Source: Pseudoalteromonas shioyasakiensis (GTDB lineage Bacteria > Pseudomonadota > Gammaproteobacteria > Enterobacterales > Alteromonadaceae). Taken from it: 64,000 bases of DNA. Made by a program: the position numbers and the translations under genes. This document shows, piece after piece, positions 36,308 to 47,240 of the stretch; within the stretch, counting starts at the first letter, position 1; each line of letters opens with the position of its first letter. The notes below the pieces were generated by a model. That model was not told where the DNA came from. It ran no database searches and worked only from the letters and a program-made list of their open reading frames with translations. Where the stretch lies: NCBI GenBank assembly GCA_013391845.1, contig CP058414.1, forward strand, positions 1 to 64,000. The letters run 5' to 3'.

Positions 36308-37422
36308 ACAACTCGATTAACATAATCCGTATAACTAAGTATTGTTCTTAAAACCTTTTCTGAAACATTAGGTGCAATATAGTTTTGAACTTTATTGATA
36401 AGGCGATTCTCGCCTCTTGGTTGTTTATCCAATATTTCAATTGCTTGAAGTATACGATCAACACTCATACCAGTGAACATAACAGCCCCCTCTTCAAATC
36501 CCTCTGGCCGTTCTTGCGCATCTCTAATGTTAACAGCAGGAAAGTTTAAAATTGATGACTCTTCTGTTATTGTACCGCTATCGCTAAGTACCACTTTAGC
36601 CTCTTTTTGAAGCTTAACATAATCACTAAAACCTAGAGGTTTCATCAACTTAACAAGTGGGTGAAATTGTAAATTAAGCAAGTCTATTTTCTTTCTTGTT
36701 CGAGGATGAGTAGATACAATTATTGGATAACTATATTTATCCGCTAAGGTATTTAAAGCCAATACATAATTATGAATATTCAATTCAGAATCAACATTCT
36801 CCTCACGATGAACACTAACAACAAAGTACTCACCTTGATTCAAATCTAATGATGATAGAATATTCGATTCAGCTATTTTTTTACTATAAAAGCTCAGCAC
36901 TTCGTCCATAGGACTACCAGTTTTGACAATAAAGTCAGGTTTTAGTCCTTCAGCAAGCAAATATTCTCGCGCAATATCAGTGTAAGGCATATTAACATCT
37001 GAGATATGATCAACAATTTTTCGATTAATCTCCTCAGGAACTCTCATATCAAAACAGCGATTACCGGCTTCCATATGAAATATCGGTATTTTTTTACGCT
37101 TTGCGGGAATAGCAGCCATAGCACTATTAGTATCACCTAAAATAAGTAAGGCATCTGGCATAACGTCGGCAAACATAGCATCAGACTTACTGATTACTTG
37201 CGCCATAGTCTCTGCTGCAGTAGCACCTGCACATTCTAAAAAGATATCTGGAGAACGAATTCCTAAATCATCAAAAAAGATTTGGTTTAGCTCATAATCA
37301 TAGTTTTGCCCTGTATGAACAAGTATATGCTCACAAAACTCATCTAATTTGGCAATAGTTCTTGATAAACGAATAATTTCAGGGCGAGTTCCAACAACAG
37401 TTACAACCTTCAACTTTTTCAT
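36295..37422 (-). CDS. fnlC: UDP-N-acetylglucosamine 2-epimerase-like, UDP-L-FucNAc synthesis
   Basis: 375 residues, non-hydrolysing 2-epimerase fold with TVVGTRPEIIRLS at 8-20 and catalytic segments NREENVD-like VHREENVD and SDSGTITEES. Third enzyme of the FnlA-FnlB-FnlC (WbjB-C-D) route, converting UDP-L-PneNAc to UDP-L-FucNAc. The order with fnlA and fnlB immediately upstream is diagnostic; WecB-type activity is the alternative for the isolated sequence. Overlaps fnlB by four bases. Confidence 0.9.
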   Translation of the reverse strand: MKKLKVVTVVGTRPEIIRLSRTIAKLDEFCEHILVHTGQNYDYELNQIFFDDLGIRSPDIFLECAGATAAETMAQVISKSDAMFADVMPDALLILGDTNSAMAAIPAKRKKIPIFHMEAGNRCFDMRVPEEINRKIVDHISDVNMPYTDIAREYLLAEGLKPDFIVKTGSPMDEVLSFYSKKIAESNILSSLDLNQGEYFVVSVHREENVDSELNIHNYVLALNTLADKYSYPIIVSTHPRTRKKIDLLNLQFHPLVKLMKPLGFSDYVKLQKEAKVVLSDSGTITEESSILNFPAVNIRDAQERPEGFEEGAVMFTGMSVDRILQAIEILDKQPRGENRLINKVQNYIAPNVSEKVLRTILSYTDYVNRVVWRK

Positions 37423-38291
37423 TTTTGATACCTTGCTACATAATCTGCAAACATAAAGTCAATCAATTCAGGCCAACTCGGTGTAATTAATCCAAGTTCA
37501 TTTCTAAGTTTATTTGAATTCAAAGATCTATCCATAGTTAGCTGTTCTGATGGCTGAATCTCTAAATCATGGCTATACACTTTGGATACTAGAGATAAGA
37601 GTGTAAACTTATCAATAGGATCAACAGATAGATGATATAAACCAGACAAGTTGCCTGCCAGTAAGATCTTTTCGATTAATAACTTAGCTATGTATGCTGT
37701 TGGCAAACCAGAAAATACGGCCTTAGTGAAGCCCTTAACACTACCTGATTGAGACAAGAACCAATCAACCAAACTAACGTTGCTAGATAGCTCATGTCCT
37801 ATGATAGATGTTCGTAAAGTTAAATGTTTGCCATAATCGACCTCACCTAATCGTTTAGAACTACCATATAAATCTATAGAATCAGGATTACTATCTTCGG
37901 TATACCCCCCATCAGCGCCAGTAAAAACACAATCGGTTGAGAAGTGAATTAACTTAGCACCAGAGGCACTACAAAGCTTGGCTAGTTTATGGGGAAGAAG
38001 AGAATTTACATAAATAGCGTCTGTGTGTAGCTTAGAAATATCATGCTGTTTAATCAATCCAATACAATTAATAACAACATCAGGGTTTATATCATTAACA
38101 ACTGAAATAACGGAATCAAAATCATAAATATCAACCCCAAAAACAAGCTTGTTTAAAGTGTTTTTAAAGTAATCTTCTTTTCCATTTATATTTCTAACGG
38201 TACCAAAAACATCAAAAATACTGACTTCCGATAAATTGCTATAAATACTATACCCAAGCATTCCAGTTGCACCGAGAACAAGTATTTTCAT
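37419..38291 (-). CDS. fnlB: SDR reductase, UDP-L-FucNAc synthesis
   Basis: 290 residues from MKILVLGATGMLGYS. This ATG has AAGGAG before it; an ATG at 38330 would add 13 residues that overlap fnlA. Extended SDR of the RmlD-like group, with GATGMLGYS at residues 7-15, FSTDCVFTGADGGYTE, and the YxxxK pair in YGSSKRLGE. FnlB/WbjC acts as 3-epimerase and 4-reductase after FnlA. One base separates it from the fnlA stop. Confidence 0.9.
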   Translation of the reverse strand: MKILVLGATGMLGYSIYSNLSEVSIFDVFGTVRNINGKEDYFKNTLNKLVFGVDIYDFDSVISVVNDINPDVVINCIGLIKQHDISKLHTDAIYVNSLLPHKLAKLCSASGAKLIHFSTDCVFTGADGGYTEDSNPDSIDLYGSSKRLGEVDYGKHLTLRTSIIGHELSSNVSLVDWFLSQSGSVKGFTKAVFSGLPTAYIAKLLIEKILLAGNLSGLYHLSVDPIDKFTLLSLVSKVYSHDLEIQPSEQLTMDRSLNSNKLRNELGLITPSWPELIDFMFADYVARYQK

Positions 38292-38292
38292 G

Positions 38293-39330
38293 TTACACTC
38301 CTTCTGGCACAAATACGTTACCAGCTTCAATTTCTCTAATAAAGTCTAACTTTCTTAATAGCTGTTTCATTTCTTCTACATTAAGCCGCTCGGTATTGTG
38401 AGAGTTATAATCTTCAACTTTTGATAGGTCCGATTCACCTTCTTCAAAAAATTTAGAATAGTTTAAGTCTCTGTTATCAGCGGGCACTCTAAAATATTCA
38501 CCTTGTTCCTGAGCAACGAACATTTCTTCACGACTACATAACGCCTCAAAAAGCTTTTCACCGTGTCGCGTGCCAATAACATTAACAATATGTTCAGGCT
38601 TGTCCATTATTTCAAGTAACGCCTTAACTAAAACATCAATAGTAGCTGCTGGCGCTTTTTGAACAAAAATATCACCATTTTGACCGTTTTCAAATGCATG
38701 TAAAACAAGATCAACTGCATCATCTAACGTCATCATAAAACGAGTCATTGTTGGATCAGTAATAGTGATAGGCTGCTCATTCACGACTTGACGTATAAAT
38801 AAAGGAATAACAGAGCCACGAGACGCCATCACGTTACCATAACGGGTACAGCAAATAGTTGTGTTGGTATGCTCTAAGTTCCGACTTTTTGCAACTATAA
38901 CCTTTTCCATCATAGCTTTAGATATACCCATTGCATTGATGGGGTATACGGCTTTGTCTGTGCTTAAACAAACAACACGCTCGACATTATTCGCGATAGC
39001 TGCTTCTAAAACATTTTCTGTACCAATGACGTTAGTCTTAACTGCTTCTAACGGATAAAACTCACATGAAGGTACTTGTTTTAGAGCTGCTGCATGATAA
39101 ACATAATCAACACCACGCATTGCATTTGCAATACTTTGATAATCTCTAACATCACCAATATAAAACTTTAATTTATCTGAATTAAAATACTTACGCATAT
39201 CGTCCTGTTTTTTCTCATCGCGAGAGAATATACGAATTTCTTTAATATCACTTGTTAAAAAACGCCTTAGGACTGCATTACCAAACGAACCAGTACCACC
39301 AGTAATTAACAAGACTTTATCTTTAAACAT
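38293..39330 (-). CDS. fnlA: UDP-GlcNAc 4,6-dehydratase/5-epimerase, UDP-L-FucNAc synthesis
   Basis: 345 residues from MFKDKVLLITGGTGSFG. An upstream TTG (39342) is possible, but GGAG lies seven bases before this ATG. The NAD motif is GGTGSFGNAV and the catalytic segment STDKAVYPINAMGISKAMME. The soluble short form (no membrane domain) distinguishes it from the WbpM-like dehydratase at 30.9 kb. It is the first enzyme of UDP-L-FucNAc synthesis (WbjB/Cap5E/FnlA). The 3' end of the preceding glycosyltransferase gene overlaps it by eight bases. Confidence 0.93.
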   Translation of the reverse strand: MFKDKVLLITGGTGSFGNAVLRRFLTSDIKEIRIFSRDEKKQDDMRKYFNSDKLKFYIGDVRDYQSIANAMRGVDYVYHAAALKQVPSCEFYPLEAVKTNVIGTENVLEAAIANNVERVVCLSTDKAVYPINAMGISKAMMEKVIVAKSRNLEHTNTTICCTRYGNVMASRGSVIPLFIRQVVNEQPITITDPTMTRFMMTLDDAVDLVLHAFENGQNGDIFVQKAPAATIDVLVKALLEIMDKPEHIVNVIGTRHGEKLFEALCSREEMFVAQEQGEYFRVPADNRDLNYSKFFEEGESDLSKVEDYNSHNTERLNVEEMKQLLRKLDFIREIEAGNVFVPEGV

Positions 39331-40438
39331 TTTTTTCTCCAATAGATTCTAAACATTGCCAAGTCAACAATGCGGTATTTTCCCAAGTGTAAAATTCTCG
39401 GAGAGCAATTGACTTCTCTCTCATTTGCTTGATCATAGTTTCATTATTGAGGACGGTGTCTAATTCTTGATAAATAGATATAAAGTCCGTTTCATCAAAA
39501 TATAAAGCGGAATTTCTCGCAAACTCTGGCATTGGCTCTGTTCGAGAAGAGATAATAGGTGCACCGCAGCCAATAGCTTCAAGCAAAATATTAGGGCAGT
39601 TTTCACATGAAGATGCAAAAACAAATACTGTTGCCTGTTGATATAAAGCAGGTAATTTTTCATATGGAACTTTTCCTTTTATATCAACAAACTCTTCAAG
39701 ATTATTATCTTTCACGTATTTAATACACTGACCATAACTAGGTTCCATAAACTCACCGACAAGTACTAGTTTATATTTAGCTCTTATCGAGGGAGATAGC
39801 TTTTCATATGCTTTTATTACATTTAAATGATTTTTATATGGCTCAAACCTAGAAACATAAAGAATATAACCAACACCTTCATCAATAACCGTTTCACTAG
39901 GGATAAATTCTTTTGCTATGCCATGATATATGACACTAGAGCTATTTAATTTCACAAAGGGCTGGATAGATTTTTTTGCATACTCAGAAATAAATATTGT
40001 ATGTGCTGCACTATTCATTGTCCTTATCATAAGCTTTTTTAAAATGTAATTTTTTAAAATTAAAAGACGGCTTGATACAGAAGTTAAAGCAACAGGATCA
40101 AAAGGTAACATATTTCGAAACATCGTAACTTTTGGAATAGCAAAAGTACTGAGCGTAAAATCCATCCCACCAGGAACAAATAACAATTCTACTTTAAGAT
40201 TTTTTAACACAAAAGGTAGACTGAAAATTTCCCAAAATGCTCTATGGAGCAAACTTTTATTAGCGAAATTAGATTCCAAGTAAATCACCCTAGGATCATC
40301 TGGCAACATAAAACGGTCAGGACAACAAATATAGATCAAAACATTATTAGGTAAATAGCGAAGCAGGTTTATTATATAGGTCTTCCCTCCCCCTAATTTT
40401 GCTGAAAGTGCATTTATAAATATTATTTTTTCTTTCAC
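39323..40438 (-). CDS. Family 4 glycosyltransferase
   Basis: 371 residues, GT-B fold. The N-terminal region has LSAKLGGGKTYIINLL and the C-terminal donor domain has VSRFEPYKNH, ATVFVFASSCENCPNILLEA (split in sense: the E-x7-E-like motif) and PEFARNSALYF. The sugar it transfers cannot be predicted. It is more AT-rich than the core genes, as is the whole 39-44 kb stretch, which is usual for serotype-specific genes. Confidence 0.85.
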   Translation of the reverse strand: MKEKIIFINALSAKLGGGKTYIINLLRYLPNNVLIYICCPDRFMLPDDPRVIYLESNFANKSLLHRAFWEIFSLPFVLKNLKVELLFVPGGMDFTLSTFAIPKVTMFRNMLPFDPVALTSVSSRLLILKNYILKKLMIRTMNSAAHTIFISEYAKKSIQPFVKLNSSSVIYHGIAKEFIPSETVIDEGVGYILYVSRFEPYKNHLNVIKAYEKLSPSIRAKYKLVLVGEFMEPSYGQCIKYVKDNNLEEFVDIKGKVPYEKLPALYQQATVFVFASSCENCPNILLEAIGCGAPIISSRTEPMPEFARNSALYFDETDFISIYQELDTVLNNETMIKQMREKSIALREFYTWENTALLTWQCLESIGEKNV

Positions 40439-40522
40439 TTACTGAGACCTTATTATTTTTTGAAGAAACAACCATTTCATATAAACCTTAACTATTTAAT
40501 CTTCCATATGAAATTTCATTTC

Positions 40523-41689
40523 TTACAATTCATTCAACGCATTTTTTATACTTTGTGACTGAATTTTATAATCAAATAAACATGATGTTCGTCTACCTTC
40601 TTGTCCAACAACAAAAGATTCGTCATAATTAGTTATTATAAAATGTAAACATTTCGCAAACTCCATAATATTATCTGGTTCAACTAGATAACCGTTAACT
40701 CCATGCTTAATGTACTTGGGTACATCTCCAACATTACTAAACACAACCGGCTTACCACTAAATAAATAATCACCCATTTTCGAGGGGATATAGCCTATAG
40801 CTCGTTTATCCTTAACTTTTGGAATGACCAAAACATCACTACGCTGTATATATTCTATTGCTTCCTTATTTGAAACGGCGCCAGTTAATTCTATATAATC
40901 TTGCAATCCTAATAATGTTATTTTTTGTCTAAGTGACTCCAAATACTTGGTTGATATACTAGGTCCAAATATTGAAATTTTGAAATCATTAGTCAAAACC
41001 ATTAGCTCTTTAGCAACATTGACTAAAAAATCTATCCCGTTACTAGTGCTCAAAGCTCCACAATATGTTATTAATTTTTTAGGTGATATTATTTTTTCTA
41101 CTTCAGTGCATTCATCTGTATTCATTAAAATAGGTATTATTAAGGTCTTTGTTTTACCTGTTGATAATTTTTTATAACAAGTTTCGTGTTCCGAAGATAT
41201 TACTATGATTAAATCTGCCACCCTACCTAAAACTTTAAAGCTAAGCAACTCTACAAAAGCTTTGAAAGAGTATGGTTTTTCATTAACAAAACTTACTGGA
41301 AATTCGTTTACACCCCATACGAATTTAACTCTAAATAGCATTTTTGCTAATAACAATGAAACAGTTAGGTAAGCGGGCACTCTATCAAAAAAAACAATAT
41401 CGGTTTTCTTTCTACAATTTAAAATCTGACTAAAAAGCAATATTGGTTGCATAATCAGTTTAAATAAATTCCTAAATATTTTCTTCTCAATGTATCTTTG
41501 GCTCAAATAGCTAAACTTCTCATCGTTCTTCTTATATTTTATTAATGCATTCTTATCATGAGCGTATGAAACTGTTTTTATATTACACTGCTGTTCTGCC
41601 AGCCCCTTCATAATAAAATTAGTTCTAATCGCTGCCGCATCGCCACCATCACCGTTATGAAAAAGGTGGGCCACATTCAAAATATTCAT
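40523..41689 (-). CDS. Family 4 glycosyltransferase
   Basis: 388 residues, GT-B fold, with a Gly-rich N-terminus (HLFHNGDGGDAAAIR), SSEHETCY in the middle, and donor-domain motifs TYCGALSTSNGIDFL and SGKPVVFSNVGDVP. AT-rich. Donor unknown. A 204-bp AT-rich gap (41690-41893) separates it from wzy; I see nothing in that gap. Confidence 0.84.
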   Translation of the reverse strand: MNILNVAHLFHNGDGGDAAAIRTNFIMKGLAEQQCNIKTVSYAHDKNALIKYKKNDEKFSYLSQRYIEKKIFRNLFKLIMQPILLFSQILNCRKKTDIVFFDRVPAYLTVSLLLAKMLFRVKFVWGVNEFPVSFVNEKPYSFKAFVELLSFKVLGRVADLIIVISSEHETCYKKLSTGKTKTLIIPILMNTDECTEVEKIISPKKLITYCGALSTSNGIDFLVNVAKELMVLTNDFKISIFGPSISTKYLESLRQKITLLGLQDYIELTGAVSNKEAIEYIQRSDVLVIPKVKDKRAIGYIPSKMGDYLFSGKPVVFSNVGDVPKYIKHGVNGYLVEPDNIMEFAKCLHFIITNYDESFVVGQEGRRTSCLFDYKIQSQSIKNALNEL

Positions 41690-41893
41690 ATATCTCCTGC
41701 AAGATTAATTAATTTAAAATTAATATAGATGGCTTAATTCTCACTTACCTAAAATTATGCCTATAGCTAACTAATGATTTGGGTAAGTCGTCGTAAAAAG
41801 CGAGCAAACCACCTCTATCATCAGTATTAAACTAGGCCACACACCATATTAATAACATACACTCAAAATTCACCAAGCATATACACTCCACCT

Positions 41894-43159
41894 TTACTTA
41901 AGCGATATAAATTTTATCTTGGACAATATAACAACTAAAATTATTGGAAAAAAAACATTAAGAGCCAAAGAATAGTAGGTATATGAAAAATCTGAATATG
42001 AATATCTAGCGAAAGCTAGAATAAAATAAATATATAATATAAAATAAATATAATTGTACTTACTAGCTAAAATCATTTGCAACTTATTATACATAAGGAC
42101 TCCAGCTAAAAAAAGTAACGCTAAAGAAGATAAACCTACTGAAAAACCTACCGTTGGACCAAAATTAACAATTCCTTCCGTAACAGCTCCTGTAGCTAAG
42201 TTAGATAACCCCCCCCAGCGATCTCCAGTATAAAGCTTAGTAAAAACTACACCACCACTGTCTAATTTATCTGGAAAAATCTGTCTTGGTACAAAATTAG
42301 TAAAAAAAGCACCATAAGTCATCCCATAACTTAATTCTTTCATCTCAGAGTTAAAAATAATCTCCAGTGGTATTAGTCCATATTGAAAATGTGTTGAGTT
42401 CATCTCAACATTATCCCCTTTTACAGATATAACCCCATCAGATGTATCCATAGAATTTCTAACACCTCCTAGTAATGCAACCAAAAATAAAATAGATAAT
42501 ACTACCGGTGCCATTTTAGCTACTGTTAAACGCCTATAAAAATAATGATAACATATTATTTCTACCATAATAGTCATCAATAAAAAGGAACGTGACCCTG
42601 ATAATAAAGCCATAACAACAAAGATACTAAAGTGAAGTACAAATAAAAATTTTTGATTTTTACTATTGTTACTCGATGACAACATCAAAGATAAATATAC
42701 TATATTCAATGTTGCTATTAAGTTATTTAAGACAAGAATATACCCTTTACCTTTGAAATACTCTACTCTAAGCGCTATATTTCCTATATAGTTAAGGATT
42801 CCACCAAACTCAGCTATAATAATGAGCTGATTAAGAATAGAAATCATTGATAGCACCCAAATTACAATGATCACTTTCGTATTAAGATTTTTTTTAACAT
42901 AAAAAATATCTTTTTTGATTGGCTTTTCTATAAGGGAGAAAATAAAAAGTAAAAGGCACTGTAAAAAGTATGTAGCCACCACCATATCGCTATAATGGTT
43001 AAAATATATATCCGCATAAAAAAAAATGTTAAAAACAATAAAAATTTTAACCGGTGAAAATAAGTCATTGTTGCGAGTATAAGATACGATGACACTTAAT
43101 ATTGTAATCAGTGCAATTGTGAGAGTAACTAACTGATATACTAAAGAGCCTTCAGACAT
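41894..43159 (-). CDS. wzy: O-antigen/capsule repeat-unit polymerase Wzy
   Basis: 421 residues with about ten to twelve membrane helices and large periplasmic loops, including one after residue 210 (NSMDTSDGVISVKGDNVE). Low sequence conservation but typical topology and position (between wzx and glycosyltransferase genes). It joins lipid-linked repeat units in the periplasm. Overlaps wzx by eight bases. An O-antigen ligase is less likely in this context. Confidence 0.8.
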   Translation of the reverse strand: MSEGSLVYQLVTLTIALITILSVIVSYTRNNDLFSPVKIFIVFNIFFYADIYFNHYSDMVVATYFLQCLLLFIFSLIEKPIKKDIFYVKKNLNTKVIIVIWVLSMISILNQLIIIAEFGGILNYIGNIALRVEYFKGKGYILVLNNLIATLNIVYLSLMLSSSNNSKNQKFLFVLHFSIFVVMALLSGSRSFLLMTIMVEIICYHYFYRRLTVAKMAPVVLSILFLVALLGGVRNSMDTSDGVISVKGDNVEMNSTHFQYGLIPLEIIFNSEMKELSYGMTYGAFFTNFVPRQIFPDKLDSGGVVFTKLYTGDRWGGLSNLATGAVTEGIVNFGPTVGFSVGLSSLALLFLAGVLMYNKLQMILASKYNYIYFILYIYFILAFARYSYSDFSYTYYSLALNVFFPIILVVILSKIKFISLK

Positions 43160-44435
43160 TTAGAACTCCAAAAGTTGTAATTAGTAATAATATGTACATA
43201 GTAAAACTAAGCTTAGAGTACTTAATTCGATAAAATCTTTCAGAATAATACCAACTGAATAAAACAAGCACTAATGCTCCTATAATTGTTGCTATAAAAA
43301 CTTGTTCAATCGTTGTTGAGAAAAACATAAGTGCTGCGGTAACCGTTACAGAGGTAAAATACGCATAAGAAATATATTTTGTTCTATTTGCCAGCCTGAC
43401 ACCTGATTCAACGACCTCTTTTATTATCAGTAATTGCACCGGAATAATTGCTAAGATCACATACTTGGCGGCCGCATCATACTCACCTTCAAAGAAGGTT
43501 GTTACAACGAGCTCTGCTAATAGGATAGTTAATATATGGATGACTGAAAGAGAAATTAAAATCCACTTGAATAAGCTATTTACCTTTTCATTAAGATCTT
43601 CAGCATTTTCGTTCTTATACAAAAATGGATTCCATGCCATAGATAAAGCCAGTAATAACAACTGAAATATCGCGGCAAACTTAAGAGAAAGTGACATAAC
43701 AGCAACGGCTTGTGTTCCAAGTATAGAAAGCACAACGAATCTATTTCCAAATTGTACAAAAAAACTTGCTAATCTGGCTGGAAATTGTGGAAGAGCGAAT
43801 TTAAATGATTCTATTACGTAGTTAATATTCAATTTAAAAGCCAAGTTAGTCGCTATACTACAAAAGCTAAAAATAGCTATAAAAAACCAACCAAAAAATA
43901 GCCCATAAAAATACCCTTCGCCCCCGTATTTAAAAGAAACGACCAGCATATATGTTACGCAAGCAGTTATAATCACTTGCCCGATAGTCATAGTCGAAAA
44001 TACAATAGGTCGATCATCGTAACGTAAAAAAACCATGCAGATAGTCGCAATATTAGCAAAAAAAATGGTAACCGACATAATAACAATAGATAAACTTTCT
44101 GAGCTACTATCGAAAAGGCCATAGGAAATAGTATCAGATAAAATTACGCTCACAACTACCACTACTGTAGATAAAATAGCAGTAACAGTCACCATAGAAT
44201 AAAACAAAGCTGCCTTATCTTCTACTTTGTAATAAAAACGCTGTAAAGCGGTCTCTAATTGCATGAGACCAAATATTAGTAATAGATTAAAACCTGCAAA
44301 TATCACCTCTATTTTACCGTATGCATCTACACTTAAATGATTTAAATAGATGGGAAGCATTAGAATTGGTAAAATACGGGATAGTCCTGCACTCCCTCCA
44401 TAAACTAAAAAGGACTTGAGAAATGCCTTATTCAT
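43152..44435 (-). CDS. wzx: Oligosaccharide-lipid flippase Wzx
   Basis: 427 residues with about twelve membrane helices and the MATE/MVF-like Wzx N-terminus ([20 protein letters not shown]). Moves the undecaprenyl-linked repeat unit to the periplasmic face of the inner membrane. Overlaps the upstream epimerase gene by eight bases and wzy by eight. Confidence 0.88.
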   Translation of the reverse strand: MNKAFLKSFLVYGGSAGLSRILPILMLPIYLNHLSVDAYGKIEVIFAGFNLLLIFGLMQLETALQRFYYKVEDKAALFYSMVTVTAILSTVVVVVSVILSDTISYGLFDSSSESLSIVIMSVTIFFANIATICMVFLRYDDRPIVFSTMTIGQVIITACVTYMLVVSFKYGGEGYFYGLFFGWFFIAIFSFCSIATNLAFKLNINYVIESFKFALPQFPARLASFFVQFGNRFVVLSILGTQAVAVMSLSLKFAAIFQLLLLALSMAWNPFLYKNENAEDLNEKVNSLFKWILISLSVIHILTILLAELVVTTFFEGEYDAAAKYVILAIIPVQLLIIKEVVESGVRLANRTKYISYAYFTSVTVTAALMFFSTTIEQVFIATIIGALVLVLFSWYYSERFYRIKYSKLSFTMYILLLITTFGVLNV

Positions 44436-45456
44436 TTATAAAACATTTATACCAAGGCATTGCTTTACTAATACCTTGTAATATTTTGTACTCTGGTGCA
44501 TAACCTAAGTTTTTTACCGCTTTTTCAACATCGGCTTGAGAGTGACGAACATCACCTGCTCTAAACTCACGATAGGTAGGCTCTTGGCTAACATCAATAT
44601 TACATTCTTTTAATGCTAATTGAATGCTTTTATACAAATCATTAAGTGTAGTACGGTCACCCACTGCTACGTTATATACATCATCTTTAGTTTCATCAGG
44701 TGCTGTAGCTGCTAGAATATTCATTTGCACTGTATTTTCAATAAAACAAAAATCACGGCTTGTTTCGCCGTCACCATTTATGTAAACATCTTCACCTTTA
44801 ATCATAGCCGCTGTCCACTTAGGGATTACTGCAGCATAAGCACCGTTAGGATCTTGGCGCTGCCCAAATACATTAAAGTAACGTAAGCCTATCGATTTAA
44901 ATCCGTAAGTACGAGCATAAACACCCGCATATAACTCATTCACGTATTTAGTTACTGCATAAGGAGATAATGGATTACCTATGTTTTCTTCAACCTTTGG
45001 CAGTGCAGGGTGATCACCATATGTAGAGCTACTTGCTGCATAAGTAAAGCTTTTTACATTTGCCTCTTTTGCTGCTTGTAGCATATTTAAAAAGCCTGTG
45101 ATATTTGCAGCATTTGTTGTAACTGGGTCTGCAATAGAGCGTGGTACTGAGCCAAGTGCTGCTTGATGTAATACATAATCAACATTATGACCCAACGCTT
45201 TTTCGCAATCTTGATAATTACGGATATCACCCTCGATAAAAGTAAACTTAGCCCACTGCTCAGCAGTAACTAATCCTTGCACTTCATCTAAATTATGCTG
45301 ATGGCCCGTCGCAAAGTTATCTAAACCAAATACTGTTTGATTTAATTTTAGTAAATGCTCTAACAGGTTTGAGCCAATAAAGCCTGCTACACCAGTTATT
45401 AACCAAGTTTTAGGTGAAGCCTGTAGTTCTGTTTTGATTTGTTCGTAACGAGTCAT
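44428..45456 (-). CDS. UDP-GlcNAc/GlcNAcA C4-epimerase (TviC/WbpP-like)
   Basis: 342 residues, extended SDR with [15 protein letters not shown] at about residues 21-35, the YxxxK pair in YAVTKYVNE, and the N-terminal extension typical of TviC/WbpP. Interconverts UDP-GlcNAc(A) and UDP-GalNAc(A). With the TviB-like dehydrogenase next to it, it should yield UDP-GalNAcA. A 21-copy heptamer array ends 17 bp before its ATG, directly upstream of its AAGGA ribosome-binding site, so array length could affect expression. Confidence 0.9.
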   Translation of the reverse strand: MTRYEQIKTELQASPKTWLITGVAGFIGSNLLEHLLKLNQTVFGLDNFATGHQHNLDEVQGLVTAEQWAKFTFIEGDIRNYQDCEKALGHNVDYVLHQAALGSVPRSIADPVTTNAANITGFLNMLQAAKEANVKSFTYAASSSTYGDHPALPKVEENIGNPLSPYAVTKYVNELYAGVYARTYGFKSIGLRYFNVFGQRQDPNGAYAAVIPKWTAAMIKGEDVYINGDGETSRDFCFIENTVQMNILAATAPDETKDDVYNVAVGDRTTLNDLYKSIQLALKECNIDVSQEPTYREFRAGDVRHSQADVEKAVKNLGYAPEYKILQGISKAMPWYKCFINE

Positions 45457-45473
45457 GGAGATCCTTTAAAAAT

Positions 45474-45620
45474 TAGGTTCTAGGTTCTAGGTTCTAGGTT
45501 CTAGGTTCTAGGTTCTAGGTTCTAGGTTCTAGGTTCTAGGTTCTAGGTTCTAGGTTCTAGGTTCTAGGTTCTAGGTTCTAGGTTCTAGGTTCTAGGTTCT
45601 AGGTTCTAGGTTCTAGGTTC
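45474..45620 (+). repeat. Heptamer tandem array, 21 copies of TAGGTTC
   Basis: 21 perfect 7-bp units (147 bp), the longest array in the window. It is between the TviB-like stop (45721) and the TviC-like start (45456). The right flank contains decayed units (CCTAGCA CCTAGTA at 45697-45710). Confidence 0.98.
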
Positions 45621-45720
45621 TTCAAAAAGTATTGGAACACCTACTTTACCGTCAAACACTTTCTAGTTTTATTGTTATCCCTAGTGACTTTATCTTCCTA
45701 GCACCTAGTAACTATGGCTT

Positions 45721-47001
45721 TTATAAGCGCATATCTACGCTATCTTTAGGTAAAACATATTTTAAGTCGTAAAGGACATGTTCAGCTTTGCCTAACGCTC
45801 GTATTTTTTCTGCGCCCATCTCTTTAAATTCATTATGCCCAACCGCCACGATAACAGCATCGTAATGGTTTTGATTATACTCGTTGGTAAGCGATAAACC
45901 ATATTCATGCTGAGCTTCTTCATTTGAACACCAAGGGTCAACCACATCTACATTAATGTTGTATTCTTTTAGTTCACTAACAATATCAATCACTTTAGTA
46001 TTACGTAAATCTGGGCAATTTTCTTTAAATGTTAAACCCATTACGAGTACATTAGCACCTTCAACATGAATGCGTTTTTTAAGCATTTTTTTTACGAGTT
46101 CAGAAACAACATGTTTACCCATACCATCGTTTAATCGGCGCCCTGCTAAAATCATTTCTGGGTGATAACCAACGCTTTGTGCTTTGTGGGTTAAATAGTA
46201 TGGGTCTACACCAATACAGTGCCCGCCAACTAAACCAGGGCGGAATGGTAAAAAGTTCCATTTAGTACCTGCAGCTTCTAACACTTCAAGCGTATCTATA
46301 CCTAATTTATTGAAGATAATTGATAACTCATTAATTAAAGCAATGTTCACATCGCGTTGGGTGTTCTCGATTACTTTTGCAGCTTCTGCCACTTTAATTG
46401 AGCTTGCCTTATGAGTACCCGCAGTAATGATTGACTTATAAAGTTGATCAACTAACTCTGCAACTTCTGGGGTTGAACCACTTGTTACTTTTAATATATT
46501 AGTAACACGGTGTTCTTTATCGCCCGGGTTGATTCGTTCTGGTGAGTATCCAGCAAAAAAATCTTTATTAAATTCTAAACCTGAAACTTGCTCTACTACT
46601 GGTAAGCAAGCTTCTTCCGTTGCACCAGGGTAAACCGTCGACTCATAAATAATAATATCGCCCTTTTTAACCACTTTACCTAACATTTCACTTGCTTTAA
46701 TGAGCGGTGTTAAATCAGGCTGTTTATGCTCATCAATCGGTGTAGGTACTGTAACAATATAAGTATTACAGCTTTCAAGGTCACTTACTGTATGTGAATA
46801 ACTTAAATTTGGTGATTGTTTTAATTCTTCACCGCTAACTTCTAATGTCGTGTCATGACCGTTTTGTAATTGCGAAACACGGTTTTGGTTTATATCAAAA
46901 CCTAAAGTTTGGTACTTTTTACCGAACTCAACTGCTAGCGGTAAACCTACGTAGCCTAACCCAATTATGCCAATATTTAGGTCCGTTAATGAATGCTGCA
47001 T
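45721..47001 (-). CDS. UDP-GlcNAc 6-dehydrogenase (TviB/WbpO-like)
   Basis: 426 residues, nucleotide-sugar dehydrogenase with [16 protein letters not shown] at 12-27, the catalytic Cys in [12 protein letters not shown] (about 260-271), and the NTDKT/'NTQRDVN' region. The family oxidises UDP-GlcNAc to UDP-GlcNAcA (Vi antigen, P. aeruginosa O6). It differs from Ugd (29.6 kb) and WecC (53 kb), so there are three paralogous dehydrogenases in the window. Confidence 0.9.
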   Translation of the reverse strand: MQHSLTDLNIGIIGLGYVGLPLAVEFGKKYQTLGFDINQNRVSQLQNGHDTTLEVSGEELKQSPNLSYSHTVSDLESCNTYIVTVPTPIDEHKQPDLTPLIKASEMLGKVVKKGDIIIYESTVYPGATEEACLPVVEQVSGLEFNKDFFAGYSPERINPGDKEHRVTNILKVTSGSTPEVAELVDQLYKSIITAGTHKASSIKVAEAAKVIENTQRDVNIALINELSIIFNKLGIDTLEVLEAAGTKWNFLPFRPGLVGGHCIGVDPYYLTHKAQSVGYHPEMILAGRRLNDGMGKHVVSELVKKMLKKRIHVEGANVLVMGLTFKENCPDLRNTKVIDIVSELKEYNINVDVVDPWCSNEEAQHEYGLSLTNEYNQNHYDAVIVAVGHNEFKEMGAEKIRALGKAEHVLYDLKYVLPKDSVDMRL

Positions 47002-47199
47002 TTTTAATACTCTCTTAAACTAAATTTTTAAAATTAGTGCAAACAGCTTAAAGTTTTAATGTGAACACTATTTGAATCTGCTATTCAGATGGCTAATATC
47101 TCAAGCCATAATTTTATAGTCTCAATAGGTCTAGAAGTTATAATAAAATATTATTACGTAGGCTTTCTTTACAAACTATGAACCTTTCACGCTTTAGTG

Positions 47200-47227
47200 A
47201 AACACTAGTAAATTTACTAGTGTTTTT
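47200..47227 (-). terminator. Hairpin downstream of wzc
   Basis: Perfect palindrome AACACTAGTAAATTTACTAGTGTT at 47201-47224, 14 bp beyond the wzc stop, with a second small hairpin TTCAC/GTGAA beside it (47186-47200). T5 flanks the plus-strand side. It may limit read-through from the export genes into the sugar genes. Confidence 0.55.
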
Positions 47228-47240
47228 AATTTTATGGGGA

